Source: Sorangium cellulosum So ce56
GTDB taxonomy: Bacteria; Myxococcota_A; Polyangia; Polyangiales; Polyangiaceae
Direction: 5' to 3'
Length of the DNA stretch: 64,000 nucleotides
NCBI RefSeq assembly: GCF_000067165.1
Contig: NC_010162.1
Span: 558,001 to 622,000, forward strand
The stretch's first letter is position 1. Each line of letters starts with the position of its first letter. The position numbers and the translations under genes were made by a program. The notes beneath the pieces are model-generated. The model had not been told where the DNA came from. It worked only from the letters and a program-made list of their open reading frames with translations, and made no database searches. Shown here one piece after another: positions 26,383 through 42,310 of the stretch.

Positions 26383-26406
26383 GAGCACCGCGCCTCCGCG
26401 GTGCTC
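26383..26406 (+). terminator. Hairpin in the nusG-rplK spacer (possible attenuator)
   Basis: A perfect 9-bp stem (GAGCACCGC/GCGGTGCTC) with a 6-base loop is followed by CGCTGTTTCTCT. It lies 30 bases after the nusG stop and 63 before rplK. A smaller stem (CCGCCC/GGGCGG) follows near 26430. It could partly separate secE-nusG from the ribosomal-protein genes or be part of an rplK leader. Confidence 0.6.
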
Positions 26407-26469
26407 CGCTGTTTCTCTGAATAGTAGACCGCCCGTCGGGCGGCGGTTCGATAGGGTGCGAGATTCATC

Positions 26470-26913
26470 ATGGCGAAGAAAGTCACAGGGTACGTGAAGC
26501 TGCAGCTTCCGGCGGGCAAGGCCAACCCGTCGCCCCCCGTCGGTCCTGCGCTCGGCCAGCACGGCGTCAACATCATGGCGTTCTGCAAGGACTTCAACTC
26601 GCGGACGGCGGCGCAGGGGGACCTGATCATCCCGGTGGTGATCACGGTCTACTCGGACCGCTCGTTCACGTTCATCATGAAGACGCCGCCGGCCTCCGTG
26701 CTCCTCAAGAAGGCGGCGGGGCTCGAGACGAAGAAGAAGCCGGGCGCGGGCTCCAAGGAGCCCAACAAGGTCAAGGTGGGCAAGGTCACGCAGAAGCAGC
26801 TGAAGGAGCTTGCCCAGCTCAAGATGCAGGACATGAACACGACGAACCTCGAGTCCGCGATGCGCAGCATGGCGGGCACGGCGCGCTCGATGGGCATCGA
26901 CGTCGTCGACTGA
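26470..26913 (+). CDS. rplK: 50S ribosomal protein L11
   Basis: A 147-residue L11 that builds the GTPase-associated centre on 23S rRNA. The conserved N-terminus is VTGYVKLQLPAGKANPSPPVGPALGQHGVNIMAFC, in two consecutive pieces, and the C-terminal RNA-binding domain ends GTARSMGIDVVD. The Pro-rich hinge is intact. It opens with MAKKVTGYVK from the ATG at 26470. rplA follows after 145 bases. In other bacteria L1 represses the rplKA transcript. Confidence 0.97.
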   Translation: MAKKVTGYVKLQLPAGKANPSPPVGPALGQHGVNIMAFCKDFNSRTAAQGDLIIPVVITVYSDRSFTFIMKTPPASVLLKKAAGLETKKKPGAGSKEPNKVKVGKVTQKQLKELAQLKMQDMNTTNLESAMRSMAGTARSMGIDVVD

Positions 26914-26926
26914 GGTGGTCGTGGCG

Positions 26927-26944
26927 ATCCCCGCCGTCGGGGAT
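26927..26944 (+). promoter_or_regulatory. Small hairpin in the rplK-rplA spacer
   Basis: A 7-bp perfect stem (ATCCCCG/CGGGGAT) with a 4-base loop lies 13 bases after the rplK stop. It may be an mRNA stability or L1-control element. The role is inferred only from position. Confidence 0.4.
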
Positions 26945-27058
26945 GCGCCCCGCCGCGCCGGGCGCCCCGAGAGCGGCGCCCAGCGGGCCAGAAGCAAGAC
27001 TTACCACGGTAGTTTGAGGCGCACCGTGGGAGGCGAGAGCCGTTAAGAAGGAGGGCAT

Positions 27059-27769
27059 GTGCCGAAAGTCGCCAAGAAAAAAGTCGCAGCGCGGGCAGTC
27101 GTCGACCGCGCTCGAAAGTACACATTGCAGGAGGCGTGCGCGCTCGTGAAGCAAGCGGCGCCCGCCAAGTTCGACGAGACGGTGGACCTCGCGGTCCGGC
27201 TGGGTGTCAACCCGCGGCACGCGGACCAGATGGTCCGTGGCGCCGTCGTGCTCCCGCATGGGACGGGGCAGTCGCTCCGGGTCCTGGTCTTCGCCAAGGG
27301 CGAGAAGGCCAAGGAGGCCGAGGCGGCCGGCGCCGACTTCGTCGGCGAGGCGGATCTCGTGAACAAGGTCCAGGAAGGCTTCATGGACTTCGATCGCGTG
27401 ATCGCCACGCCCGACATGATGGGTCTGGTGGGCAAGCTCGGCCGTATCCTCGGTCCGCGCGGCCTGATGCCGAACCCGAAGGTCGGGACCGTGACGTTCG
27501 ACGTGAAGACGGCCGTCTCGGAGGCGAAGGCCGGCAAGGTGGAGTACCGTGTCGAGAAGGCGGGCATCGTGCACGCGCGGATCGGCAAGGTCTCCTTCGC
27601 GGAGAACGCGCTCCACGTGAACGCGGACGCGCTGATCCAGGCGCTCGTCCGGGCCAAGCCGGCGACGGCCAAGGGCATCTACCTCCGGAGCATCACGATG
27701 TCTTCGACGATGGGCCCCGGGGTTCGTATCGACCCGGTCCACTTCATCGGCAAGACGGAGGAGGCGTAG
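27059..27769 (+). CDS. rplA: 50S ribosomal protein L1
   Basis: A 236-residue L1, which binds 23S rRNA at the E-site stalk. The conserved segments VDLAVRLGVNPRHADQMVRG, LGRILGPRGLMPNPKVGTV and KTAVSEAKAGKVEYRV are present. The start is GTG at 27059 with AAGGAGGG upstream. rplJ begins 3 bases after the stop, so there is no room for a separate L10 leader of the E. coli kind. L1 usually represses its own operon by binding the rplKA mRNA. Confidence 0.97.
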   Translation: MPKVAKKKVAARAVVDRARKYTLQEACALVKQAAPAKFDETVDLAVRLGVNPRHADQMVRGAVVLPHGTGQSLRVLVFAKGEKAKEAEAAGADFVGEADLVNKVQEGFMDFDRVIATPDMMGLVGKLGRILGPRGLMPNPKVGTVTFDVKTAVSEAKAGKVEYRVEKAGIVHARIGKVSFAENALHVNADALIQALVRAKPATAKGIYLRSITMSSTMGPGVRIDPVHFIGKTEEA

Positions 27770-27772
27770 CCC

Positions 27773-28303
27773 ATGGAACGGTCCCAGAAGGAAGTGCTGA
27801 TCGGCTCCGTCCGGCAGAAGTTCGAGCGGATGTCTTCCGCGGTCTTCCTGGACTTCAAGGGGATGAACGTCGAGGCGGTCACCAAGCTTCGCGATGAGTT
27901 CCGGAAGTCCGGCGTGGAGTATCGGGTCGTGAAGAACACGCTCGTCCGCCACGCCATCAAGGAGCACCCCTGGGCGAAGACCCTCTCGAAGAGCCTGACC
28001 GGCATGACCGGCGTGGCCTGGAGCTACGAGGATCCGAGCGCAGCAGCCAAGGTCGTCAAGGCGTTCCGCAAGGACAACCAGAAGCTGCAGATCAAGGCGG
28101 GGCTCATCGAGGGGCAGATCCTCTCGGGGGACGCCGTCGAGACGCAGCTCGCGACGATGCCCGGCAAGGATGAGCTTCGTGCCACGCTGCTCGCGACGCT
28201 GCAGGCGCCGCTCCAGCAGTTCGTGCAGCAGCTCAACGCGCCTCTCCAGAATTTCGCCTATCTCCTGAAGGCGAAGGAAGAGGAAGCGGGCAAGCAGGCC
28301 TGA
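27773..28303 (+). CDS. rplJ: 50S ribosomal protein L10
   Basis: A 176-residue L10, the base of the L7/L12 stalk. The N-terminal part has VFLDFKGMNVEAVTKLRDEFR and EYRVVKNTLVRHAI. The C-terminal helix that holds L7/L12 dimers is rich in Leu and Gln (LQAPLQQFVQQLNAPLQNF). The ribosome-binding site (GGAGGAGG) overlaps the end of rplA, so the genes are coupled. rplL follows after 98 bases. Confidence 0.97.
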   Translation: MERSQKEVLIGSVRQKFERMSSAVFLDFKGMNVEAVTKLRDEFRKSGVEYRVVKNTLVRHAIKEHPWAKTLSKSLTGMTGVAWSYEDPSAAAKVVKAFRKDNQKLQIKAGLIEGQILSGDAVETQLATMPGKDELRATLLATLQAPLQQFVQQLNAPLQNFAYLLKAKEEEAGKQA

Positions 28304-28401
28304 GAGGGTGCTTTCGTATCAATTGGGCCTTGCGCCCGTCTGGTTTTGGTTTACATGGCCCCCTCCCCGGGGCGCGCAGAAGAGTTTGAAGGAGTCTTGC
28401 A

Positions 28402-28788
28402 ATGGCTGAGATCACGCGCGAGCAGGTCGTCGATTACCTCTCCAACCTCCCTGTCATCCAGATCGCCGAGCTCATCAAGGACCTCGAGAACAAGTGGGGC
28501 GTCAAGGCTGCCCCCGCGGCCGTCGCCGTCGCGGCCGGCCCCGCGGCCGCCGCTCCGGCCGAGAAGGCCCCGGAGCAGACCGAGTTCGACGTCGTCCTCG
28601 CGAACGCTGGCAGCAACAAGATCGGCGTCATCAAGGCGATCCGCGAGATCACCGGTCTGGGCCTGAAGGAGGCGAAGGACCTGGTCGAGGCCGCGCCGAA
28701 GACCGTCAAGGAGCAGGTTTCCAAGGCGGACGCGGAGGAGATGAAGAAGAAGCTCGTCGAGGCAGGTGCTACCGTCGAGCTCAAGTAA
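28402..28788 (+). CDS. rplL: 50S ribosomal protein L7/L12
   Basis: A 128-residue L7/L12. The N-terminal dimerisation domain (VVDYLSNLPVIQIAELIKDL) is joined by an Ala/Pro-rich hinge (about 37-56) to the factor-binding C-terminal domain, which includes KIGVIKAIREITGLGLKEAK and ends GATVELK. AAGGAG lies 8 bases upstream of the ATG. A 363-base spacer with a hairpin and repeats separates it from rpoB. Confidence 0.97.
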   Translation: MAEITREQVVDYLSNLPVIQIAELIKDLENKWGVKAAPAAVAVAAGPAAAAPAEKAPEQTEFDVVLANAGSNKIGVIKAIREITGLGLKEAKDLVEAAPKTVKEQVSKADAEEMKKKLVEAGATVELK

Positions 28789-28833
28789 CGATCACCGCTC
28801 CCTGCAAGGGAAATCGGGATCCGCCGGCGGACG

Positions 28834-28859
28834 GCGGCAGGGGCGGTCGTCCCTGCCGC
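28834..28859 (+). terminator. Possible attenuator hairpin after rplL
   Basis: A perfect 9-bp stem (GCGGCAGGG/CCCTGCCGC) with an 8-base loop starts 45 bases after the rplL stop; CTTTTGTC follows 9 bases later. In E. coli an attenuator between rplL and rpoB reduces polymerase synthesis relative to ribosomal proteins. The same role is plausible here. Confidence 0.55.
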
Positions 28860-28884
28860 ACGTCCCGCTTTTGTCTGATGAACG

Positions 28885-28992
28885 GGACCGCGTTTGCGGG
28901 CCCTCGCGCAACGCTGAAGAGGGCCGCGAGTACGGGTCCTCGGTCAATCCTGAAGAGGACCGCGGGTGCGGGTCCTCGGCCAACGTCGGAGC
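28885..28992. repeat. Three 36-bp imperfect tandem repeats in the rplL-rpoB spacer
   Basis: The units are 28885-28920, 28921-28956 and 28957-28992. Units 1 and 2 share CTGAAGA at the end, units 1 and 3 start GGACCGCG, and all have CGGG(C/T)CCTCG in the middle. Adjacent units pair across their borders: GGCCCTC in unit 1 with GAGGGCC at the 1/2 border, and GGTCCTC in unit 2 with GAGGACC at the 2/3 border. This makes two successive hairpins. The rest of the 363-bp spacer holds no supported gene. Confidence 0.85.
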
Positions 28993-29151
28993 TCAATGGG
29001 CCACGCGGTCCGCTCTGCCCCCACAACCAAGATGTTTTGGGTCCTCATTCCCTGGGGACGCTCGCTCGCCATTCGTGCGTAGCTTCGTGTTCGTTGCTCG
29101 GTTCGAGCCGTGCGCCCGCCCCGCACTGCTCGTGTGAGCCGGAGGAAATCG

Positions 29152-33288
<4,137 letters not shown>

Positions 33289-33429
33289 TGCAGTTCGTCA
33301 CGTCACGAGCGCCGCGCGCCTTCGCGGTGACGGCAGGGGAGGCGCGCCGCGCGGGCGGCGCGCTCCCGAGCGCTCAAGCAGTGGGCGCGGACAGGTTCAT
33401 CGGTTTCGTTTCGGTCTCCGGAGGTCTCC

Positions 33430-37713
<4,284 letters not shown>

Positions 37714-37723
37714 CCGGCCTGCC

Positions 37724-37765
37724 GGCGCGCCCAGGGCGGGATCCAACCCCGCCCCCGGGCGCGCC
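37724..37765 (+). terminator. Strong terminator-like hairpin after rpoC
   Basis: An outer stem GGCGCGCCC/GGGCGCGCC (9 bp) and an inner stem GGGCGGG/CCCGCCC (7 bp), separated by one to two unpaired bases, enclose a short loop starting 10 bases after the rpoC stop. No T-tract is present. Confidence 0.7.
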
Positions 37766-38109
37766 GCCCATCTCCCGAAGCGCGCTCGCGGCGCTCGAGA
37801 GTCGTTTTGCCCTTCGCCCCAGGCTGACCAGCCTGGCGAGCCGCGCCGGACGTGGCGCGCGCGCCTACCCGGAGCCAGTCTTCACTTCCACGTCGCAGCG
37901 TATCGGGTCGAGCGGGCATCGCCAGCCAACCGGCGTCGGCTGGAATGCTCACGGGGCTCGCGCGCCGCGCCGAGCTCTGCTCTCATTCCTCGAGCGCACC
38001 CCATGGCTGCATACGCCGCGAGCGGCTGGCCAGCTCTCCCCGCGTGCTCCCGTTCCGCGAGGGTTCTTGGGCGCGCCACCTCCAATTTCTGGGTAGAATC
38101 AGGGTTTCG
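37766..38109. other. Spacer between rpoC and the signalling protein gene
   Basis: 344 bases without a supported gene. An open frame continues upstream from the next gene, but its composition and lack of conserved features argue against translation. A promoter for the downstream gene is likely here, but I could not identify clear boxes. Confidence 0.5.
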
Positions 38110-40392
38110 ATGGCTTCCGTTCAAGGATTGAACCAGCGGATTGCCGATCGCCTCGTCCTCGAGGGGCGCATCACCCCGGACGATCACCGTCGTGCGGTGG
38201 AGTACGCGATGCGTACGCGCGGGCGTATCGAGGACGCCATCATCGAGCTCGACATCGTCAACGAGGCCGAGCTCCTGAAGTTCATCGCGACCGTCCACAA
38301 CACCCGCTTCGTCTCGACCGAGAAGCTCTCGAAGGCGATCATCGAGCCCCGCGTGCTCGCCAAGGTCTCGGCGATCACCGCGACGTTGCACGGCGTCTTC
38401 CCGGTGCTGCTCGACGATCGGAACACGACGCTCTCGGTCGCCACGGCGGATCCCGACAACGACGTCGCGCTGCACGAGATCCGGCTCGCCGCGGGCGTGC
38501 GGGACGTACGCGCCATCGTCGCCCGGCCGGCGGCGGTCCGCGCGGCCATCGCGTACCACTACCGGGGCGACACGACCGCGTTCAGCTCGCTGCTGCGCCC
38601 GGTCAACTCGTTCGACGAGATCCTCTACACCAACAGCAATAACCCCTTCGAGCGCGCGTCGATGACGCACGAGCGCGCGTCGATCACGCACGAGCGCGCG
38701 TCGATGACGCACGTGCCGGCGGTGGTCCCGCAGCCGGCGCACGGGCAGACGATGCACGGGCAGACGATGCACGGGCAGACGATGCACGGGCAGACGATGC
38801 ACGGGCAGCCGGCGCACGCGGCGCCCGCGCAGGCGGCGCCGATGCACCCGCAGGCGATGCACGTGCAGCCGGCGCACGCGGCGCCCGCGCAGGCGGCGCC
38901 GGTGCCCGCGGCGCTCGTCACGGCGCCGCAGGTGCCCGCGGTGATGCGGGCGCCCTCCGCGCCGCCCCGAGTCGCCCCGGCCGGGCCCCCGCCCACGCCG
39001 GTGCCCCCATCACCGCCCCCCCAGCAGCACGTCGCTCCCGCGCCGATCTCCGCGCCGGTCGCGGTGGCGCCGCCTCCGCCGCCGCCGCACCCGACGACGA
39101 CCCACGCGTACGTCGAGACGCTCAACGTCCTCGTGAGCCTGCTCGAGAACGCGCGGCAGGACCTCCGAGGCCACTCCTCCACGGTCGCCCGCATCGTGCG
39201 CAAGCTCTGCGAGCGCATCGGCCTGCCGCCGACGACGGTCGCGAGCTACGTGGCCTCGGCCTACCTGCACGACCTCGGCAAGAACGGCCCGTACCACCTC
39301 ACCGCGCTCAACGTCGCCGAGTACGAGGGGCACCGGCTCGCCGCGACGAAGAGCGTCGATCTTCCGGCGCACCTCATGGAGTCGGTGGGGCTGCCGCAGG
39401 AGGTCGTCTCGGCGATCAGCATGATGTACGAGCGCTACGACGGCAGCGGCTTCCCCGACGGCCTGTCCGGCAAGGAGATCCCGCTCGGCGCGCGCATCCT
39501 CGCGGTCGCGGACACCTACGCCGATCTCACGCAGAACCCGCGCAACCCGTACCGCAAGGCGCTCCGCCCGCCGGAGGCCTGCGACGTGCTCGCCCAGTAC
39601 CGCGCCACCATCTTCGATCCGAACATCGTCGATCTCTTCCGCCAGGTCATGACGGGCGACGACATGCGCGCGAAGCTGCTCTCCGATCGGCACCAGGCGC
39701 TCATCGTCGACCCGGATCCCGAGGAGACGACGGTGCTCGAGCTGCGCCTGCTCGAGCAGGGCTTCGAGGTCTCGATCGCGCGCAACGTGGCGCAGGCGCG
39801 CCGCGAGCTGGAGACGAAGGACATCGAGGTGGTCGTCAGCGAGATCGATCTCGAGGAGCCCGACGCCGGCCTCGCGCTCCGCTCCGACGCGCTGAAGCTC
39901 GGCTTCGGCCGCGACAAGACGTGGGTCATCCTCACCGCGAAGACGGACCGGCAGACCGCCCAGCGCGCCTTCGATCTCGGCGTCGACGACTTCGTCTCGA
40001 AGCCGGCGTCGACCGACGTCATGGCCGCCAAGCTCCGCCAGCTCATCGAGCGGCGCTCCACGACCACCGTCCCCCGCGGCGTGTCCGGCTCGCTCGCCGA
40101 GATGGGCCTGCCGGACATGATCCAGATCCTCTGGCACGGCCGGAAGACGTGCGCGCTCAAGATCCAGGCGAACTCCATGGCCGGCGAGATCCACTTCGCC
40201 GATGGGCAGGTCGTGCATGCGCTCTGGGCCGGCGCGCAGGGCGAGGACGCGTTCTACCGGATGCTCACGCTCCGGGAGGGCGACTTCCGCCTCGACCCGA
40301 GCTTCTCGCCCAGCACCCGCAGCATCACCGCGTCACCCGAGGCGCTGCTCCTCGAAGGGATGCGACGCCTCGACGAGGGGACCTTGTCCTAG
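38110..40392 (+). CDS. MshEN / degenerate HD-GYP / receiver / PATAN signalling protein
   Basis: A 760-residue cytosolic fusion. Residues 1-160 resemble the GspE N-terminal (MshEN) fold found in nucleotide-binding secretion ATPases. A Pro/Ala/His-rich, repeat-filled linker follows (about 175-330). The HD-GYP domain (about 335-520) keeps LHDLGK, but the second signature reads MMYERYDGSGFPDG, where an active enzyme has HHExxDGxGYP. The receiver domain (about 533-650) has Glu (VVSEIDLEEPD) where the phospho-acceptor Asp is expected, while the Lys (SKP) remains. The C-terminus (about 660-750) matches DUF4388/PATAN. It may sense rather than degrade cyclic-di-GMP. The ATG at 38110 begins the conserved domain. 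Confidence 0.82.
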   Translation: MASVQGLNQRIADRLVLEGRITPDDHRRAVEYAMRTRGRIEDAIIELDIVNEAELLKFIATVHNTRFVSTEKLSKAIIEPRVLAKVSAITATLHGVFPVLLDDRNTTLSVATADPDNDVALHEIRLAAGVRDVRAIVARPAAVRAAIAYHYRGDTTAFSSLLRPVNSFDEILYTNSNNPFERASMTHERASITHERASMTHVPAVVPQPAHGQTMHGQTMHGQTMHGQTMHGQPAHAAPAQAAPMHPQAMHVQPAHAAPAQAAPVPAALVTAPQVPAVMRAPSAPPRVAPAGPPPTPVPPSPPPQQHVAPAPISAPVAVAPPPPPPHPTTTHAYVETLNVLVSLLENARQDLRGHSSTVARIVRKLCERIGLPPTTVASYVASAYLHDLGKNGPYHLTALNVAEYEGHRLAATKSVDLPAHLMESVGLPQEVVSAISMMYERYDGSGFPDGLSGKEIPLGARILAVADTYADLTQNPRNPYRKALRPPEACDVLAQYRATIFDPNIVDLFRQVMTGDDMRAKLLSDRHQALIVDPDPEETTVLELRLLEQGFEVSIARNVAQARRELETKDIEVVVSEIDLEEPDAGLALRSDALKLGFGRDKTWVILTAKTDRQTAQRAFDLGVDDFVSKPASTDVMAAKLRQLIERRSTTTVPRGVSGSLAEMGLPDMIQILWHGRKTCALKIQANSMAGEIHFADGQVVHALWAGAQGEDAFYRMLTLREGDFRLDPSFSPSTRSITASPEALLLEGMRRLDEGTLS
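38650..38712 (+). repeat. 21-bp tandem repeat, three copies
   Basis: Three in-frame units (38650, 38671 and 38692) encode ERAS(M/I)TH repeats in the linker of the HD-GYP-like protein. The middle unit has one substitution. Confidence 0.92.
38746..38805 (+). repeat. 15-bp tandem repeat, four copies
   Basis: Four perfect units (CAGACGATGCACGGG) encode QTMHG repeats in the same linker. Two 33-bp copies encoding an Ala/Pro/His-rich segment lie just downstream (about 38809 and 38869). Confidence 0.92.
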
Positions 40393-40413
40393 GCGCGTCG
40401 CGCTGGAGGCCCC

Positions 40414-41043
40414 TTGAAGAGCCCCGTCTGCATCGAGACCCCGCGGCTGCGCCTCTTCATCGCTCCCGTCGAGCTCGCTGGCCGCTACCTCGCCTATTTC
40501 GAGCGCAACCGCGACCACCTGGCGCGGTGGGATCCGCCGCGCCCCGAGGGCTTCTACACCGAGGCGTTCTGGCGCGAGCGCCTCCTCCGCGACCACGAGG
40601 ACTTCGCCGCGGATCGCGCGCTCCGGCTCGCGCTGCAGTGGCGCGGCGCCCCCGGCGGCGAGGTGATCGGGGTCTGCAACTTCACGCAGTTCGTCCGCGG
40701 CGCCTTCCAGGCCGCGACCCTCGGCTACTCGCTCGACCAGCGCGCCGTGGGCTCGGGCCTGATGTTCGAGGCGATCGAGGCGGCGATCGCGTACATGTTC
40801 GACACGCTCGGCTTCCACCGGGTGATGGCGAACTACCTGCCGCACAACGAGCGCAGCGGCCGGCTGCTCCGGCGCCTCGGCTTCGCGGTCGAGGGGTACG
40901 CGCGCGATTACCTGTTCATCGATGGCGCGTGGCGCGATCACGTCCTCACCGCGCTGACCAACCCGAGGCCCGCGCCTCCGGGCGGCTCGCGAACGACGGG
41001 GGCGGCGCACCCCGTCCGCGGCGCCGGCCCCCGCCACGGTTGA
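40414..41043 (+). CDS. GNAT-family N-acetyltransferase (RimJ/RimL-like)
   Basis: 209 residues. The opening IETPRLRLFIAPVELAGRYLAY and the segments GVCNFTQFVRGAFQAATLGYSLD and LGFHRVMANYLPHNERSGRLLRRLGF match RimJ-type acetyltransferases, which modify ribosomal-protein N-termini in E. coli. The acetyl-CoA loop region is present (QRAVGSGLMFEA). The start is TTG at 40414 with TGGAGG just upstream. It is 21 bases after the preceding gene. The substrate cannot be assigned; relatives also modify antibiotics and other small molecules. Confidence 0.85.
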   Translation: MKSPVCIETPRLRLFIAPVELAGRYLAYFERNRDHLARWDPPRPEGFYTEAFWRERLLRDHEDFAADRALRLALQWRGAPGGEVIGVCNFTQFVRGAFQAATLGYSLDQRAVGSGLMFEAIEAAIAYMFDTLGFHRVMANYLPHNERSGRLLRRLGFAVEGYARDYLFIDGAWRDHVLTALTNPRPAPPGGSRTTGAAHPVRGAGPRHG

Positions 41044-41250
41044 TCCGGCCGCTCCCGTGATTGCGCCGCCGCGCGGCGTCCTGGCCGCACGCGTCTGCCG
41101 GGCGGCGACCGGCCGGCAACCAGGCGAGAACGCTCAAGATTGCGGCTGACCAGCCCGCGACCGCGGCGCGCCGCGGCTTGCCCCGCAGCGGGCGCCGCCC
41201 TAGCTTGTCCCGAGGCGTGGACCGCGAGTGCGGCCGCGACCCGGAGGCAC

Positions 41251-42198
41251 ATGTACGGTCCGCAAGGCAACGGTGGCGGCAGCGCACGCAGGCCAGCGCA
41301 GCGCTCGACGAAGGTCACGGTCCCCGAGATCCGCTCCCGCAAAGGGGTCTCGCCGATCGCGATGGTGACGGCGTACGACTTCACGATGGCGCGGCTGCTC
41401 GACGAGGGCGGCGCCGATCTGCTGCTCGTCGGCGACTCGCTGGGGATGGTCGTGCAGGGGCACACGACGACGCTCCCCGTGACGGTCGAGGAGATCTGTT
41501 ACCACGGGCGCGCGGTGGCGCGCGGCGCGCGGCGGGCCCACGTCGTGGGCGACATGCCGTTCATGAGCTTCCAGCTCTCTCCGATGCACGCGCTCGAGAA
41601 CGCCGGGCGCATGATGAAGGAGGGCAGCTTCGAGAGCATCAAGCTCGAGGGGGGCGAGGAGATCGCCGAGCACGTGCGCCGGATCGTCGCGGCGGGCATC
41701 CCGGTGATGGGTCACCTCGGGCTCACGCCGCAGTCGGTGCACGCGATGGGCGGCTTCAAGGTGCAGGGCAAGGGCGACGAGGCGGCCGAGCGCCTCATCG
41801 CCGACGCGCGCGTCCTCGACGAGGCGGGCGCCTACGCGATCGTGCTCGAGGCCATCCCGCCGGATCTCGCGCAGGAGGTGACGGCCGCGGTCTCCGTCCC
41901 GACGATCGGGATCGGCGCCGGGGCCGGCTGCGACGGGCAGGTGCTCGTCTGTTACGACCTGCTCGGGATGTTCCGCGAGCTGACGCCGAAGTTCGCGAAG
42001 CGCTTCGCCGAGGTCGGCGATCAGATCGTGGAGGCGACGCGCGCCTACGTGGACGAGGTGCAGTCGCGCACGTTCCCCGCTGCGGAGCACAGCTTCAAGC
42101 CGAACGGGCCTCGCCGGGCCGCCACCGTGCCCGCGGCGCCGGCCAAGCCCGAGTTCGCGCCGGCGGACGAGATCCCCCCGCACTGGCAGACGCACTGA
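41251..42198 (+). CDS. panB: 3-methyl-2-oxobutanoate hydroxymethyltransferase
   Basis: A 315-residue PanB, which makes ketopantoate in pantothenate and coenzyme A synthesis. TAYDFTMARLLDEGGADLLLVGDSLGMV covers the metal-binding region (key residues YD and GDSLG). GHLGLTPQSVHAMGGFKVQG and VPTIGIGAGAGCDGQVLV are the other signatures. The ATG at 41251 has GGAGG upstream. The C-terminus extends about 40 residues past the barrel in a Pro/Ala-rich tail. panC is not adjacent. Confidence 0.95.
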   Translation: MYGPQGNGGGSARRPAQRSTKVTVPEIRSRKGVSPIAMVTAYDFTMARLLDEGGADLLLVGDSLGMVVQGHTTTLPVTVEEICYHGRAVARGARRAHVVGDMPFMSFQLSPMHALENAGRMMKEGSFESIKLEGGEEIAEHVRRIVAAGIPVMGHLGLTPQSVHAMGGFKVQGKGDEAAERLIADARVLDEAGAYAIVLEAIPPDLAQEVTAAVSVPTIGIGAGAGCDGQVLVCYDLLGMFRELTPKFAKRFAEVGDQIVEATRAYVDEVQSRTFPAAEHSFKPNGPRRAATVPAAPAKPEFAPADEIPPHWQTH

Positions 42199-42310
42199 GC
42201 GCGGCAGCGCGGCGCGGCGCGCTGCGGTCGGTTGACTCGACGCGACGCCGGCTGCCCCGCGCTGGCAGGCGCGCGCTCCGCGCGGGCAAGCGCGCCGGAG
42301 GGGGCCGGCC

